Below are positions 14,394-22,053 of a DNA stretch of 23,431 bases, one piece after another. The DNA comes from Clostridia bacterium (lineage in GTDB: Bacteria; Bacillota; Clostridia; Christensenellales; Borkfalkiaceae). The stretch spans positions 1 through 23,431 of the forward strand of contig CAAGJM010000023.1 in assembly GCA_900770185.1 (NCBI GenBank), given 5' to 3'. The notes under the pieces were generated by a model that was given only the letters and a program-made list of their open reading frames with translations, was not told the DNA's origin and did not search any database. Position numbers and translations under genes: made by a program. How positions within the stretch are numbered: position 1 is the stretch's first letter; each line of letters opens with the position of its first letter.

Positions 14394-15248
14394 TTAAATA
14401 AGCGAATTATAATATTCTTTCATGGCTTTCGCGTCGATATCCTGCGTGCCGGCGGACTCGCAGATAATATACGGCTTTAAACCCCTTTCTTTTACCGCTT
14501 CCAAAAACGGCTTATAGTCGGGGCCGTAAACCTCGTCTTCAAACGTAAGGTGCCTGACTTCGCCCTTTTTAGTGTATTCTATTTTAGAAAAATGAACGTG
14601 CAACTTTTCAAGCTTATCTTTCCCCGAAATGCGCTCTATATCGTCAAACACCTTCAAAAAGTCTTCTTTTAGTTTAAGTATGCCGCCTTCGCGGGCGTTT
14701 ACGTGCCCGAAATCTACGCACGGATAGTAAAACGGCGCGACGTTTACAAATTCCGCAATCTCTTCGACGGTGCCTATCTGCGCCTGTTTACCCATCGTTT
14801 CGGGGCAAACAATCATATCCGAATACCCCCCGTCCTCGATAAGCGTTGCGAGCGTTTCAAGCCGCTTTTTAGTGAGTTCGACCGCTTCGCCGCGCGTAAG
14901 TTTTCCTTGCGCGGCGGGGTGGAAAACTATCCGCTTTGCCCCCATAAGTTTCGCCGCACGAAGGGTGGACAAAACGTACCCGTAAGAGTTCGCCGCCTTT
15001 TCGTCGTCGGGGTTTGCAAAGTTTATATAGTACGGCGCGTGAACGCTTAATTCAACGCTTTCGTCGCGGAATTTTTTACCGATGGCGGCGGCGGTTTCGT
15101 CGCCTAAATTAACGCCCCGCCCGAACGAATACTCGAAGCAGTCAAGCCCCATATCTTTAACCCATTTTGCGGAATTCGCGCTTCCTGTAAACCCCGCTTC
15201 CGCATACGCCGCACCGTTGCCGCTCGGCCCGAATTTAATCACGCACAT
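14394..15248 (-). CDS. nfo: Deoxyribonuclease IV (AP endonuclease family 2)
   Basis: A 284-aa TIM-barrel endonuclease. The metal-site residues expected of endonuclease IV are present: H70 (SVHAPY), H110 (VFHPA), E150 (CPETMGK), D179 and H182 (DFGHVNA), H219 (HVHFSK) and E264 (ICESAG). It cuts the DNA backbone 5' of abasic sites in base-excision repair. It overlaps the end of ribF by 14 bp and is the last gene of the rbfA-truB-ribF unit, just before a strong terminator. Family members usually begin a few residues before a conserved glycine, which fits this ATG; the Shine-Dalgarno is weak, so coupling to ribF is likely. Confidence 0.93.
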   Translation of the reverse strand: MCVIKFGPSGNGAAYAEAGFTGSANSAKWVKDMGLDCFEYSFGRGVNLGDETAAAIGKKFRDESVELSVHAPYYINFANPDDEKAANSYGYVLSTLRAAKLMGAKRIVFHPAAQGKLTRGEAVELTKKRLETLATLIEDGGYSDMIVCPETMGKQAQIGTVEEIAEFVNVAPFYYPCVDFGHVNAREGGILKLKEDFLKVFDDIERISGKDKLEKLHVHFSKIEYTKKGEVRHLTFEDEVYGPDYKPFLEAVKERGLKPYIICESAGTQDIDAKAMKEYYNSLI

Positions 15249-16128
15249 TTTCTATATCCTTTTCCAATTGTTTTTTAAGCCCTTCGACGCTATGGAAGGC
15301 TATTATATCGCGAATTCTGTCTATAAAGTAAACGGTAAGAATTTTACCGTATAAGTTGCCGCTGAAACCGTCGATATACGTTTCTATAACCCTGTTTTCG
15401 CCGTGAAAGGTGGGTTGAGCGCCGACGTTCGTTATCGCCCCGTAAACGTCGCCCGCGATTATAACCGAAGTTGCATATACGCCGTCTTTTATAGGGTACT
15501 TATCTTCAGACGGTTTAATATTAGCGGTGGGGAAGCCTATTTTGCGCCCGTTTTGCTTGCCCTTTTGAACGACGCCCGTAATAAAATAATCAGAGCCTAT
15601 AACGGAATTCGCGCTTTTAACGTCACCGACGCTTAAATATTTTTTAACGAGCGACGACGAGGCGATTTCACCTTTTTCGGTTCTGACTTTTTTGACCGCC
15701 TTAAACTCCACCCCGCGCTTTTCGCACTCGGCTCTCAGTAAATCGACGCTACCTGAGGCGTCTTTCCCGAAAGTAAAATCTTCGCCGACAACGACGCCCG
15801 CGATATTATAATATCCGAAAAGTTCGTTTAAAAAATCGTTTGCCGAAGTGTTTTTAAAATCTTCCGTAACGGGCGCGCATATAACCTTTTTTACACCTTG
15901 CGTTTTTAACCGCAAAAGCCGCTCGTCGTAAGTGAAAACGTCGCCCCCGCGCTTAAAGCCGCCCTTAAAAACGAGCGCGGCGGTTTCCGCGTTTAAATTC
16001 TCCGCTATGCCCCGCGCCGTAAAAAACAACGCCGCGTGGCCCACGTGCACGGCGTCAAAATATCCGATAGTCAAAACTATTTTATTTTCGTAACTTTCGC
16101 CGAAAAATATCGTCTGCATTTTATTCAC
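15235..16128 (-). CDS. ribF: Bifunctional riboflavin kinase / FAD synthetase
   Basis: A 297-aa RibF. The N-terminal nucleotidyl-transferase domain has GYFDAVHVGH at 22-31 and GEDFTFG at 115-121; the C-terminal flavokinase domain has GRKIGFPTAN at 194-203 with the conserved Thr/Asn pair, then GVYAT and a VETYI-like (here IETYI) strand. It turns riboflavin into FMN and then FAD. It overlaps truB by 8 bp. A second ATG three codons on (MQTIFF) is an equally reasonable start and would nearly abolish the overlap. The truB-ribF pair is conserved in Bacillota, where rpsO often follows; here nfo follows instead. Confidence 0.96.
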   Translation of the reverse strand: MNKMQTIFFGESYENKIVLTIGYFDAVHVGHAALFFTARGIAENLNAETAALVFKGGFKRGGDVFTYDERLLRLKTQGVKKVICAPVTEDFKNTSANDFLNELFGYYNIAGVVVGEDFTFGKDASGSVDLLRAECEKRGVEFKAVKKVRTEKGEIASSSLVKKYLSVGDVKSANSVIGSDYFITGVVQKGKQNGRKIGFPTANIKPSEDKYPIKDGVYATSVIIAGDVYGAITNVGAQPTFHGENRVIETYIDGFSGNLYGKILTVYFIDRIRDIIAFHSVEGLKKQLEKDIENVRD

Positions 16129-16975
16129 CGATATAAGTTTTCATTTTGGCTTTTTTATCTTCCGCAAGCATTATGCCCGCCATAACTTTATTGTACATAC
16201 AAACGTACAGCCCGCTTTCGCCGTCAAAATCTATCTGCTTACCGTCTAATAAATCTTTGTATTCTTCGCTAAGTATTTCGGCGCGCTTAAAGTCGAGCAC
16301 GGTTTCGGGCAAAATCAAGTGGTCTTTTAAATTTTCGCTCGTTAATTCGTCGACCGATATTGAAGAGTTTATATCGAAAACGCCGCTTTTTACGCGCACA
16401 AGCTTAGTCATCGTGGCGTAAGTTTGCAGGTTTTTAGCGATATCTCTGCAAATCGAGCGTATATAGGTACCGCCCTTGCACGTTATTTTAAAGTTAAACG
16501 CGCCTGCTTTTTCCGATTCGCTAACGATAATGCTTAAAATCTCGACGGTTTTGGGCTTTAATTCGACGGCTATCCCCTTTCGCGCAAGCTCGTAACTTCT
16601 CTTTCCGTTCACGTTTTTCGCGCTGTACGCGGGCGGAATTTGCGCAATTTTTCCGACCTGCCTTTTGGCAGCCGCCTTCACCTCGCTTATTTCGGGAACG
16701 CGCCCGCCCTCGTTTATTATTTTGCCGCCGAGGTCAAGCGTATCCGTTTCGTAGCCGAAAGTAAATTCCGCTTCATAGACTTTGACTTTATCGAGCAAAT
16801 AGTCGAAAAGCCTTGTCGCTTTGCCTATCGCCACCGGTAAAACGCCGCTTGCAAGAGGGTCGAGCGTACCCATGTGCCCGCACTTTACGCTTTTACCCAA
16901 AAGTTTTTTAATTTTAACTAAACTAATAGCCGAGGACATTCCGCTCGGCTTATAAAAATTGATAAAACCCGTCAT
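16121..16975 (-). CDS. truB: tRNA pseudouridine(55) synthase
   Basis: A 284-aa TruB. The catalytic aspartate is D39 in HMGTLDPLASGVLP, preceded by KPSGMSS and KCGH, and followed by IPPAYSAKNVNGKRSYELAR and the KGGTYIRSICRDI block. It makes pseudouridine 55 in the T-arm of nearly all tRNAs. The start overlaps the nrnA stop (ATGA). The C-terminal PUA-like region is short and divergent, as in Gram-positive homologues. Confidence 0.97.
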   Translation of the reverse strand: MTGFINFYKPSGMSSAISLVKIKKLLGKSVKCGHMGTLDPLASGVLPVAIGKATRLFDYLLDKVKVYEAEFTFGYETDTLDLGGKIINEGGRVPEISEVKAAAKRQVGKIAQIPPAYSAKNVNGKRSYELARKGIAVELKPKTVEILSIIVSESEKAGAFNFKITCKGGTYIRSICRDIAKNLQTYATMTKLVRVKSGVFDINSSISVDELTSENLKDHLILPETVLDFKRAEILSEEYKDLLDGKQIDFDGESGLYVCMYNKVMAGIMLAEDKKAKMKTYIGE

Positions 16976-17943
16976 TCTAACCTTTGCTGAACGTTGTAGC
17001 GTATTTTATCTATAATGTCTTCTAAATAACCGTTTATAACGGCTCCGCTTGCAAGAATATGCCCGCCGCCGCCGTAAATTGCGGCAATCTCGTTCACGTT
17101 CACTTTACCGCGGCTTCTGAAACTTACTTTATAGCGTTTATCCGCAGTTTCCATAAGCGAAACGCCCACCTCGACCGTTTTTATCGTCATGGGGAAGTCT
17201 ATAAACCCCTCGGTCATATCTTCGGTAGCGCCTGCGTCAGCCAAATCTTTTCGGTTTATAACCAAAACCGCGAACCTGTCGTCTAAATAATAGCGCATGT
17301 TCGATATAACGCGGGCGTATAGTTTAGCGCGCGATTTAGGCTGGCTTTTAAAAAGATTTTGAGAAATAGCGTGTACGTCGCCCCCCGCGTGCGCTAATTT
17401 TGCCGCGGTGAACAAGGTGTTTTCGGTCACGTTGGAGTGCATAAACCCGCCCGTATCGCTGATTATGCCTAAGAAGAGACAGTCCGCCGTATCTTTACTT
17501 ATAGTCACGCCGAGCGCAACGATAAGTTTATAAATTATCTCCGCGCAAGCGGCGGTTTGTTCAACGTAGTTCATATCCCCGTGGCGGGAGTTCGATATAT
17601 GGTGGTCAACGTTGATTTTCAACTTGTTTTTACTATAAAGAGCGAAAGAACGTTCGCCGAACATGCTTTCAACCGAACAATCGACCGCGATATGCGCGCC
17701 GTAACTTCCGCAAACGCTTTGCGGCAAAAGATAACTGTCCGCGTTTTTTACGAATTTAAATTTTTCGGGTATTGCCGCTTCGCAGACCAAATCTACCTTA
17801 ACGCCTAAACTTTCGAGCGCGATTTTAAGCGCGGTTGCCGACCCCACCGTGTCGCCGTCGGGGCGGTTATGGCTGAATATAAGCGCGGATTTTAAGCCTT
17901 TAATTTTGGCGGCGATTTCATTTATCGTCATCGCTACTCTCAC
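16972..17943 (-). CDS. nrnA: Bifunctional oligoribonuclease / pAp phosphatase (DHH family)
   Basis: A 323-aa DHH/DHHA1 phosphoesterase. The DHH domain has H25, D29 and D31 (SHNRPDGDTVGS), D88 (VDCS) and D113-H114-H115; GIISDTGGF gives the next ligand; the DHHA1 domain ends in YGGGGHILASGA. In Bacillus the homologue degrades 2-5-nt RNAs and dephosphorylates 3'-phosphoadenosine 5'-phosphate. Position between rbfA and truB is the standard one. The ATG used overlaps rbfA by 26 bp; an alternative ATG at residue 5 (MTINEIAAK) would leave 14 bp and is just as likely the true start. Confidence 0.94.
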   Translation of the reverse strand: MRVAMTINEIAAKIKGLKSALIFSHNRPDGDTVGSATALKIALESLGVKVDLVCEAAIPEKFKFVKNADSYLLPQSVCGSYGAHIAVDCSVESMFGERSFALYSKNKLKINVDHHISNSRHGDMNYVEQTAACAEIIYKLIVALGVTISKDTADCLFLGIISDTGGFMHSNVTENTLFTAAKLAHAGGDVHAISQNLFKSQPKSRAKLYARVISNMRYYLDDRFAVLVINRKDLADAGATEDMTEGFIDFPMTIKTVEVGVSLMETADKRYKVSFRSRGKVNVNEIAAIYGGGGHILASGAVINGYLEDIIDKIRYNVQQRLE

Positions 17944-18289
17944 TATAAGTAAATTTTGCTATAATGTTGTCGATTTTGTCGCCGTACTCGTACGCGCCGT
18001 CTTTTATGAATCTGAGTTCCGGCACGGTGCGGGTGCGGAGTTCTTCGCCTAAGATTTTGCGGATTTCTTTTGCGGAATCGACTATCGCTTTAAAAGTTTG
18101 CTCTTTTTTTTGCTCGTCGCTTGAAAACACGCTTAAATAAATTTTGGCGTGTTTAAGGTCGGGTGAAACGTCCGCTTCCGAAACGGTGAACATTTCGGTT
18201 ATAAGCGGGTTGTTCAGTTTGTTTTTAATTATATCGTATACGTCTTTGCGGATTTCGCTGTTAAGACGCTCCGTTCTTGAAAATTTCAT
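17918..18289 (-). CDS. rbfA: 30S ribosome-binding factor A
   Basis: A 123-aa KH-like RbfA. It begins RTERLNSEIRKDVYDII, continues ITEMFTVSEADVSPDLKHAKIYLSVF-like strands and ends in RTVPELRFIKDGAYEYGDKID, all standard; the length is normal. It matures the 16S 5' end and helps 30S assembly in the cold. Normally it follows infB closely, but here a 513-bp non-coding insert separates them. No Shine-Dalgarno lies upstream of the ATG (it reads CTTATAATAAA), so translation initiation is unusual. It begins a run of overlapping genes through nfo. Confidence 0.95.
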   Translation of the reverse strand: MKFSRTERLNSEIRKDVYDIIKNKLNNPLITEMFTVSEADVSPDLKHAKIYLSVFSSDEQKKEQTFKAIVDSAKEIRKILGEELRTRTVPELRFIKDGAYEYGDKIDNIIAKFTYSESSDDDK

Positions 18290-18304
18290 TTTATTATAAG
18301 TGTT

Positions 18305-18330
18305 TAGTGGTTAGTGGATAGTGGTTAGTG
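18305..18330. repeat. TAGTGGT heptamer repeat
   Basis: Period-7 tandem run: TAGTGGT, TAGTGGA, TAGTGGT and a partial TAGTG. It lies 16-41 bp upstream of the rbfA start, where a promoter or leader would be expected. Confidence 0.8.
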
Positions 18331-18347
18331 ACGTATTGTTCGGCGCC

Positions 18348-18536
18348 GCGACGACCCCGGCAGCCGTAGGTTGTTTTTTTAAGCCGCCCGTATTTTACGG
18401 CGGCAGGAGCAAGCCCTTGCCCTACGTTAAGTTTGCGCGTTCTATAAAACCCCGCCCGTGTTTAAGTCGGTTTTCGCTTCCGCGGGATATTTCGCTAACG
18501 CTCAATATGACAAGAGAGTAAGCGGTGCTTAACGCG
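18348..18536. repeat. 189-bp direct repeat, copy 1
   Basis: Pairs with 18569-18757 (6 mismatches, about 97% identical by my alignment). It contains a hairpin at 18383-18404 with one bulged C and a TTCG...GCTCA...TGAC core at 18491-18511. Confidence 0.9.
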
Positions 18537-18568
18537 ATACGAACCGTAATGTCGTATCGGTAACGCCC

Positions 18569-18757
18569 GCGACGACCCGGGTAGCCGTAGGTTGTTTTTT
18601 TAAGCCGCCCGTATTTTACGGCGGCAGGAGCAAGCCCCTGCCCTACGTTAAGTTTGCGCGTTCTATAAAACCCCGCCCGTGTTTAAGTTGGTTTTCGCTT
18701 CCGCGGGATATTTCGCTAACGCTCGATATGACAAGAGATTAAGCGGTGCTTAACGCG
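18569..18757. repeat. 189-bp direct repeat, copy 2
   Basis: Second copy, adjacent to the infB stop side. The hairpin is at 18604-18625 and the TGAC core at 18712-18732. In this copy GGCAGG...CCTGCC can pair, which copy 1 lost by a C-to-T change. Confidence 0.9.
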
Positions 18758-18802
18758 GTACAACCGTTTTGAAGCGGCAAAAACCAACGAGATAGTAAAA
18801 CT

Positions 18803-21466
18803 TTACGCCTTCTGCTCTTCTACGATATAGCACTCTATATAGTCGCCGACTTTTATATCGTCAAACTTCTCGATAGAAATACCGCATTCGTAGCCTTGCT
18901 GAACTTCCTTAACGTCGTCTTTAAAGCGTTTGAGCTGTAAAACGTTACCTTCGCAAATCATTACGTCGTTGCGATAGATACGCAGTTTGCCGTTACGCTG
19001 AATTTTACCTTCGGTAACGTAGCAACCCGCAACGGTGCCGACGCCCGTAATTTTAAACGTTTCGCGCACTTCGGCTTTGCCGAGATATACGTCGTTAAAC
19101 TTAGGCGCAAGCATACCTTTAAGAGCCTTTTTAACGTCTTCGATAGCCTCGTAAATTATGCGGTAAAGTTTAATATCGACCTTGCTTTGTTCGGCAAGTG
19201 CTTTCGCCTTGGCGTCGGGGCGGCAGTTAAAGCCGATAATAATCGAGTTGGTGCTGTCCGCCAAACTTACGTCCGTTTCGCTTATCGCGCCGACGGCTGC
19301 GTGTATAACGTTGACTTTAACTTCTTCGTTGCTGAGTTCCGTAAGCGATTGTTTAACCGCTTCGACCGAACCCTGTACGTCCGCTTTTACGATAATATTA
19401 AGGTTTTTAAGAGTACCCGAAGAAACTTTCGAGAACAAGTCTTCGAGGGTGACTTTTTGCTGTTCGCGAATCATATCTTCGCGCTCTTTATTCTTTCTTT
19501 CGCTTGCGACGAGAGTTGAAAGTTTTGCTTCTTCAACCGCGAAAATGCTGTCGCCCGCGTTAGGAACGGACTCTAAACCGAGAACTGACACGGGGGTTGA
19601 CGGACCCGCGGTTTTGACTACGCGGCCTTTATCGTCTATCATCGCCCTTACTTTACCCGTAATCGTGCCCGCAACGAGATAGTCGCCCACTTTAAGGGTA
19701 CCGTTCTGAACCAAAACGGTTGCAACGGGGCCTTTACCTTTATCGAGCTTAGCCTCGACTATAACGCCTTTCGCCATACGGTCGGGATTCGCTTTAAGTT
19801 CTTTCATTTCGGCGGTGACGAGAATGGTTTCGAGCAAGTCGTCTAATCCCGCGCCGGTTTTTGCGGATACGGGAACGAGTGCGACGTCGCCGCCCCATTC
19901 TTCAACCAACACTTCCTGGTCGGCCAAGCCCTTTTTAACCCTTTCGATATCCGCGGTGGGTTTATCCATTTTGTTCGCCGCGATTATTATGCTTACGCCC
20001 GCCGCTTTCGCGTGGTGGATAGCCTCGATGGTCTGGGGCATTATGCCGTCGTCCGCCGCAACGACTATAACCGCTATATCGGTAAGTTGCGCGCCGCGCG
20101 CTCGCATTGCGGTGAACGCCGCGTGTCCCGGCGTATCGAGGAAGGTTATGGGCTGACCTTTAACCGAAACGGTGTACGCGCCGATGTGCTGGGTTATTCC
20201 GCCCGCTTCGCCCGCGGTTACGTTGGTGTTTCTGATTTTATCGAGAAGCGACGTTTTACCGTGGTCGACGTGCCCCATAACGGTAACGATGGGCGCGCGC
20301 TTGACAAGATTTGCGGAATCGTCCGCTTCGTCCTTAAAGCCTTCGCTTAAAACGTCTTCGGCGGTCTTATCGAGTTTAAGTTCGAGTTCCACGCCCAACC
20401 CCGCCGCGATAAAGCCTGCGGTATCGTAGTCGATAGAGTCGTTTATGGTTTTCATCACCCCTTCTTTGAACAAGCGTTTGGTTATCTCTATCGCTTGTAT
20501 GCCGAGAAGTTCGCTGAGTTCTTTTATGGGGATGATTTCTTTATTGATAACCGCCTTTTCGACCCTTGCCGCGCTTACGTCTTCCTGACGCTTATCTTTT
20601 TGTTTGCGCAGCTTTCTGTAACCTGACTTATCTTCGTCGAAATCATCTATCGACATCTGCCCTTTTATCAGTGACTTTTTGTTGATAGCCTTCTTATCGT
20701 CGTAATTATTCTTTTCCTGCTTCTTTTTACCCTGCGATTTGCCGCCCGTCGGGGGAACGAAGGAAGGCGCGGGGGTAAAGCTTGCCCCGAACGGCTTTTT
20801 AAGCCCTGCGGGTTTTGAGCCTGCGGGCGCAAAGTCGCGCTTTAAGCCGTCAAGCGGGCGTTTTTCACCCGGCTTATAGGGGCGCTTTTGTCTGTCGGGT
20901 TCGGTGTTTACGTATTCCTTTATCTTAGGCGGCTGGGGGCGGAACACCCTTTTGCCGTTAACGATAACTATGTTCGGGTTATCGGTTTTTTCGATAACGT
21001 CGCCTTTAACCTGCGGTTTTTCTTCCGCTTTGGGGGCGGCGGGTTTAACCTCTTCTGCTGCGGCTTGCGGCTTTTCTTGGGCCGTTTCCGCTTTTTGTTC
21101 TTCATCTTCGGGGATAGGGGATATAACGCTTTCCGTTTCTTCCGGCTTCGAGATTTCGGGGGCGTCAACCGCTTCGACCGCGGGTTTAACGGATTCTTCC
21201 GCTTTAACCTCTTCCGCGGGCTTTTCCGATTGTTGCGCCTTTAACTCTTCTTCGGCTTTTATACGCTCCAAATCTTCCTGTTCTTTGCGTTTAAGCCTTA
21301 ACGCGTTAGATTTTTCGGCTATTTTTTTGTCTATTTCGCTAAAAAGATTTTTAACGGACGACAAAGCTTTGCCGAGTTCGTTTTCGCTTAACGCGGCGCT
21401 TACGGTTTTAATGTTAATAATGGTATCTTTGCTTTTCTCTTCAACGCTGTTGTTCTTTTCTTCCAT
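18803..21466 (-). CDS. infB: Translation initiation factor IF-2
   Basis: An 887-aa IF-2 GTPase that brings initiator tRNA to the 30S subunit. Residues 1 to about 300 are a long, low-complexity, charged region rich in E, K, P and A. An IF2N domain follows (about 305-360), then the G domain with GHVDHGKT at 398-405, DTPGH at 444-448 and NKMD at 498-501, domains II and III, and the initiator-tRNA-binding C-terminal domain ending near YIECYIVEE. The long N-terminal region is usual for IF-2. The AAGGAGG Shine-Dalgarno lies inside the 3' end of ylxQ, 14 nt from the ATG, rather long. Downstream is the repeat insert, not rbfA directly. Confidence 0.98.
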   Translation of the reverse strand: MEEKNNSVEEKSKDTIINIKTVSAALSENELGKALSSVKNLFSEIDKKIAEKSNALRLKRKEQEDLERIKAEEELKAQQSEKPAEEVKAEESVKPAVEAVDAPEISKPEETESVISPIPEDEEQKAETAQEKPQAAAEEVKPAAPKAEEKPQVKGDVIEKTDNPNIVIVNGKRVFRPQPPKIKEYVNTEPDRQKRPYKPGEKRPLDGLKRDFAPAGSKPAGLKKPFGASFTPAPSFVPPTGGKSQGKKKQEKNNYDDKKAINKKSLIKGQMSIDDFDEDKSGYRKLRKQKDKRQEDVSAARVEKAVINKEIIPIKELSELLGIQAIEITKRLFKEGVMKTINDSIDYDTAGFIAAGLGVELELKLDKTAEDVLSEGFKDEADDSANLVKRAPIVTVMGHVDHGKTSLLDKIRNTNVTAGEAGGITQHIGAYTVSVKGQPITFLDTPGHAAFTAMRARGAQLTDIAVIVVAADDGIMPQTIEAIHHAKAAGVSIIIAANKMDKPTADIERVKKGLADQEVLVEEWGGDVALVPVSAKTGAGLDDLLETILVTAEMKELKANPDRMAKGVIVEAKLDKGKGPVATVLVQNGTLKVGDYLVAGTITGKVRAMIDDKGRVVKTAGPSTPVSVLGLESVPNAGDSIFAVEEAKLSTLVASERKNKEREDMIREQQKVTLEDLFSKVSSGTLKNLNIIVKADVQGSVEAVKQSLTELSNEEVKVNVIHAAVGAISETDVSLADSTNSIIIGFNCRPDAKAKALAEQSKVDIKLYRIIYEAIEDVKKALKGMLAPKFNDVYLGKAEVRETFKITGVGTVAGCYVTEGKIQRNGKLRIYRNDVMICEGNVLQLKRFKDDVKEVQQGYECGISIEKFDDIKVGDYIECYIVEEQKA

Positions 21467-21470
21467 AATG

Positions 21471-21794
21471 TTACCGTACCCCTCCTTGATATTCGTAAAA
21501 ACGGTCGCTCAAATTCAATAAAATCGCTTCGGCAAGCCCTTTATCGAGTATCGCAAGCAGTTTGCAATGCTCTTTACGGGCAATGGTTTCTATCGGCACT
21601 TCGCTGACGATTAGTTTTGCAGAGTGCTTTTTAGCGATTTTAACCGCGTCTTTAAAAGTGTTTGCCGACGCGGTTTTACATATCATCAGCAATTCGACTT
21701 TACTTTTCGTATGTTCTATCGCGTTTACCCCCGCGACCGTTTTGCGCATTTTCGTCGCAAATCCGACGTAAGAAAGAATTTTACTGTTTTCCAA
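21471..21794 (-). CDS. ylxQ: L7Ae/L30e-family RNA-binding protein (YlxQ)
   Basis: A 107-aa member of the L7Ae/L30e/S12e fold. It has YVGFATKMRKTVAGVNAI near the N-terminus and the alternating KVELLMICKTASANT and KLIVSEVPIETIA strands of the family. YlxQ proteins are thought to bind kink-turn RNA, but the cellular role is unclear. It overlaps ylxR by 14 bp and ends 4 bp before infB, the fixed order in Bacillota. Confidence 0.92.
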   Translation of the reverse strand: MENSKILSYVGFATKMRKTVAGVNAIEHTKSKVELLMICKTASANTFKDAVKIAKKHSAKLIVSEVPIETIARKEHCKLLAILDKGLAEAILLNLSDRFYEYQGGVR

Positions 21795-22050
21795 AAAAAC
21801 TCTCCTTTAACGCCGCGTACACGTCGTCCGATATCTCCTGCGAAAACGTTTTGTTCAAAACGCGCTTTTTAATAATCGCTTCGACGCATTTTTTATCGTT
21901 GCACACGTATGCCCCGCGCCCCGAAATTTTACCCGTTAAATCGATGACGAACGTCCCGTCGGGCTTTCTGACGACCCTTATAAGCTCTTTTTTCGGTTTT
22001 TCGGCGCGGCACGCTATGCAAGTGCGCATAGGTATCTTTTTTTCAGCCAT
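21781..22050 (-). CDS. ylxR: YlxR-family RNA/nucleoid-binding protein
   Basis: An 89-aa protein with RTCIACRAEKPKKELIRVV at the N-terminus (CxxC) and the hallmark SGRGAYVC near residue 46. In some bacteria YlxR (RnpM) binds RNase P RNA and has been proposed as a transcription regulator. It sits 3 bp after nusA and overlaps ylxQ, the invariant nusA-ylxR-ylxQ-infB order. Confidence 0.94.
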   Translation of the reverse strand: MAEKKIPMRTCIACRAEKPKKELIRVVRKPDGTFVIDLTGKISGRGAYVCNDKKCVEAIIKKRVLNKTFSQEISDDVYAALKESFFGKQ

Positions 22051-22053
22051 TTC

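Larger units (their letters stand above)
18290..18802. repeat. 513-bp non-coding insert between infB and rbfA
   Basis: No gene is visible. From the rbfA side the stretch holds a heptamer repeat (18305-18330), then two copies of a 189-bp element (18348-18536 and 18569-18757) differing at 6 positions, offset by 221 bp. Each copy contains a hairpin (GCCGCCCGT...ACGGCGGC), a GCC-rich module ending CCCTACGTTAAGTTT, and a TTCGCTAACGCTCAATATGAC-like core related to the modules at 4190-4480. No T-tract follows the hairpins on the minus strand, so they are not standard terminators. Confidence 0.8.

Noticed and set aside
18293..18298. Perfect TATAAT on the minus strand just before the rbfA ATG
   Set aside because: It ends 3 nt before the ATG, so transcription would begin past the start codon, and the place for a -35 reads CTATCC within the heptamer array.
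18383..18404. Hairpin in the 189-bp repeat as an intrinsic terminator for infB
   Set aside because: On the minus strand the stem is followed by TTAAAAAAAC, not a U-tract; the T-run lies on the wrong side for a terminator on either strand.
18305..18757. CRISPR array
   Set aside because: The repeats are a 7-bp run and a two-copy 189-bp unit; there are no 25-40-bp repeats with unique spacers and no cas genes.
20904..21521. Long plus-strand frame (205 codons) opposite the infB N-terminal region
   Set aside because: It is a shadow of the E/K/A/P-rich IF-2 repeat-like region read on the other strand; serine-rich, no domain, and no ribosome-binding site.
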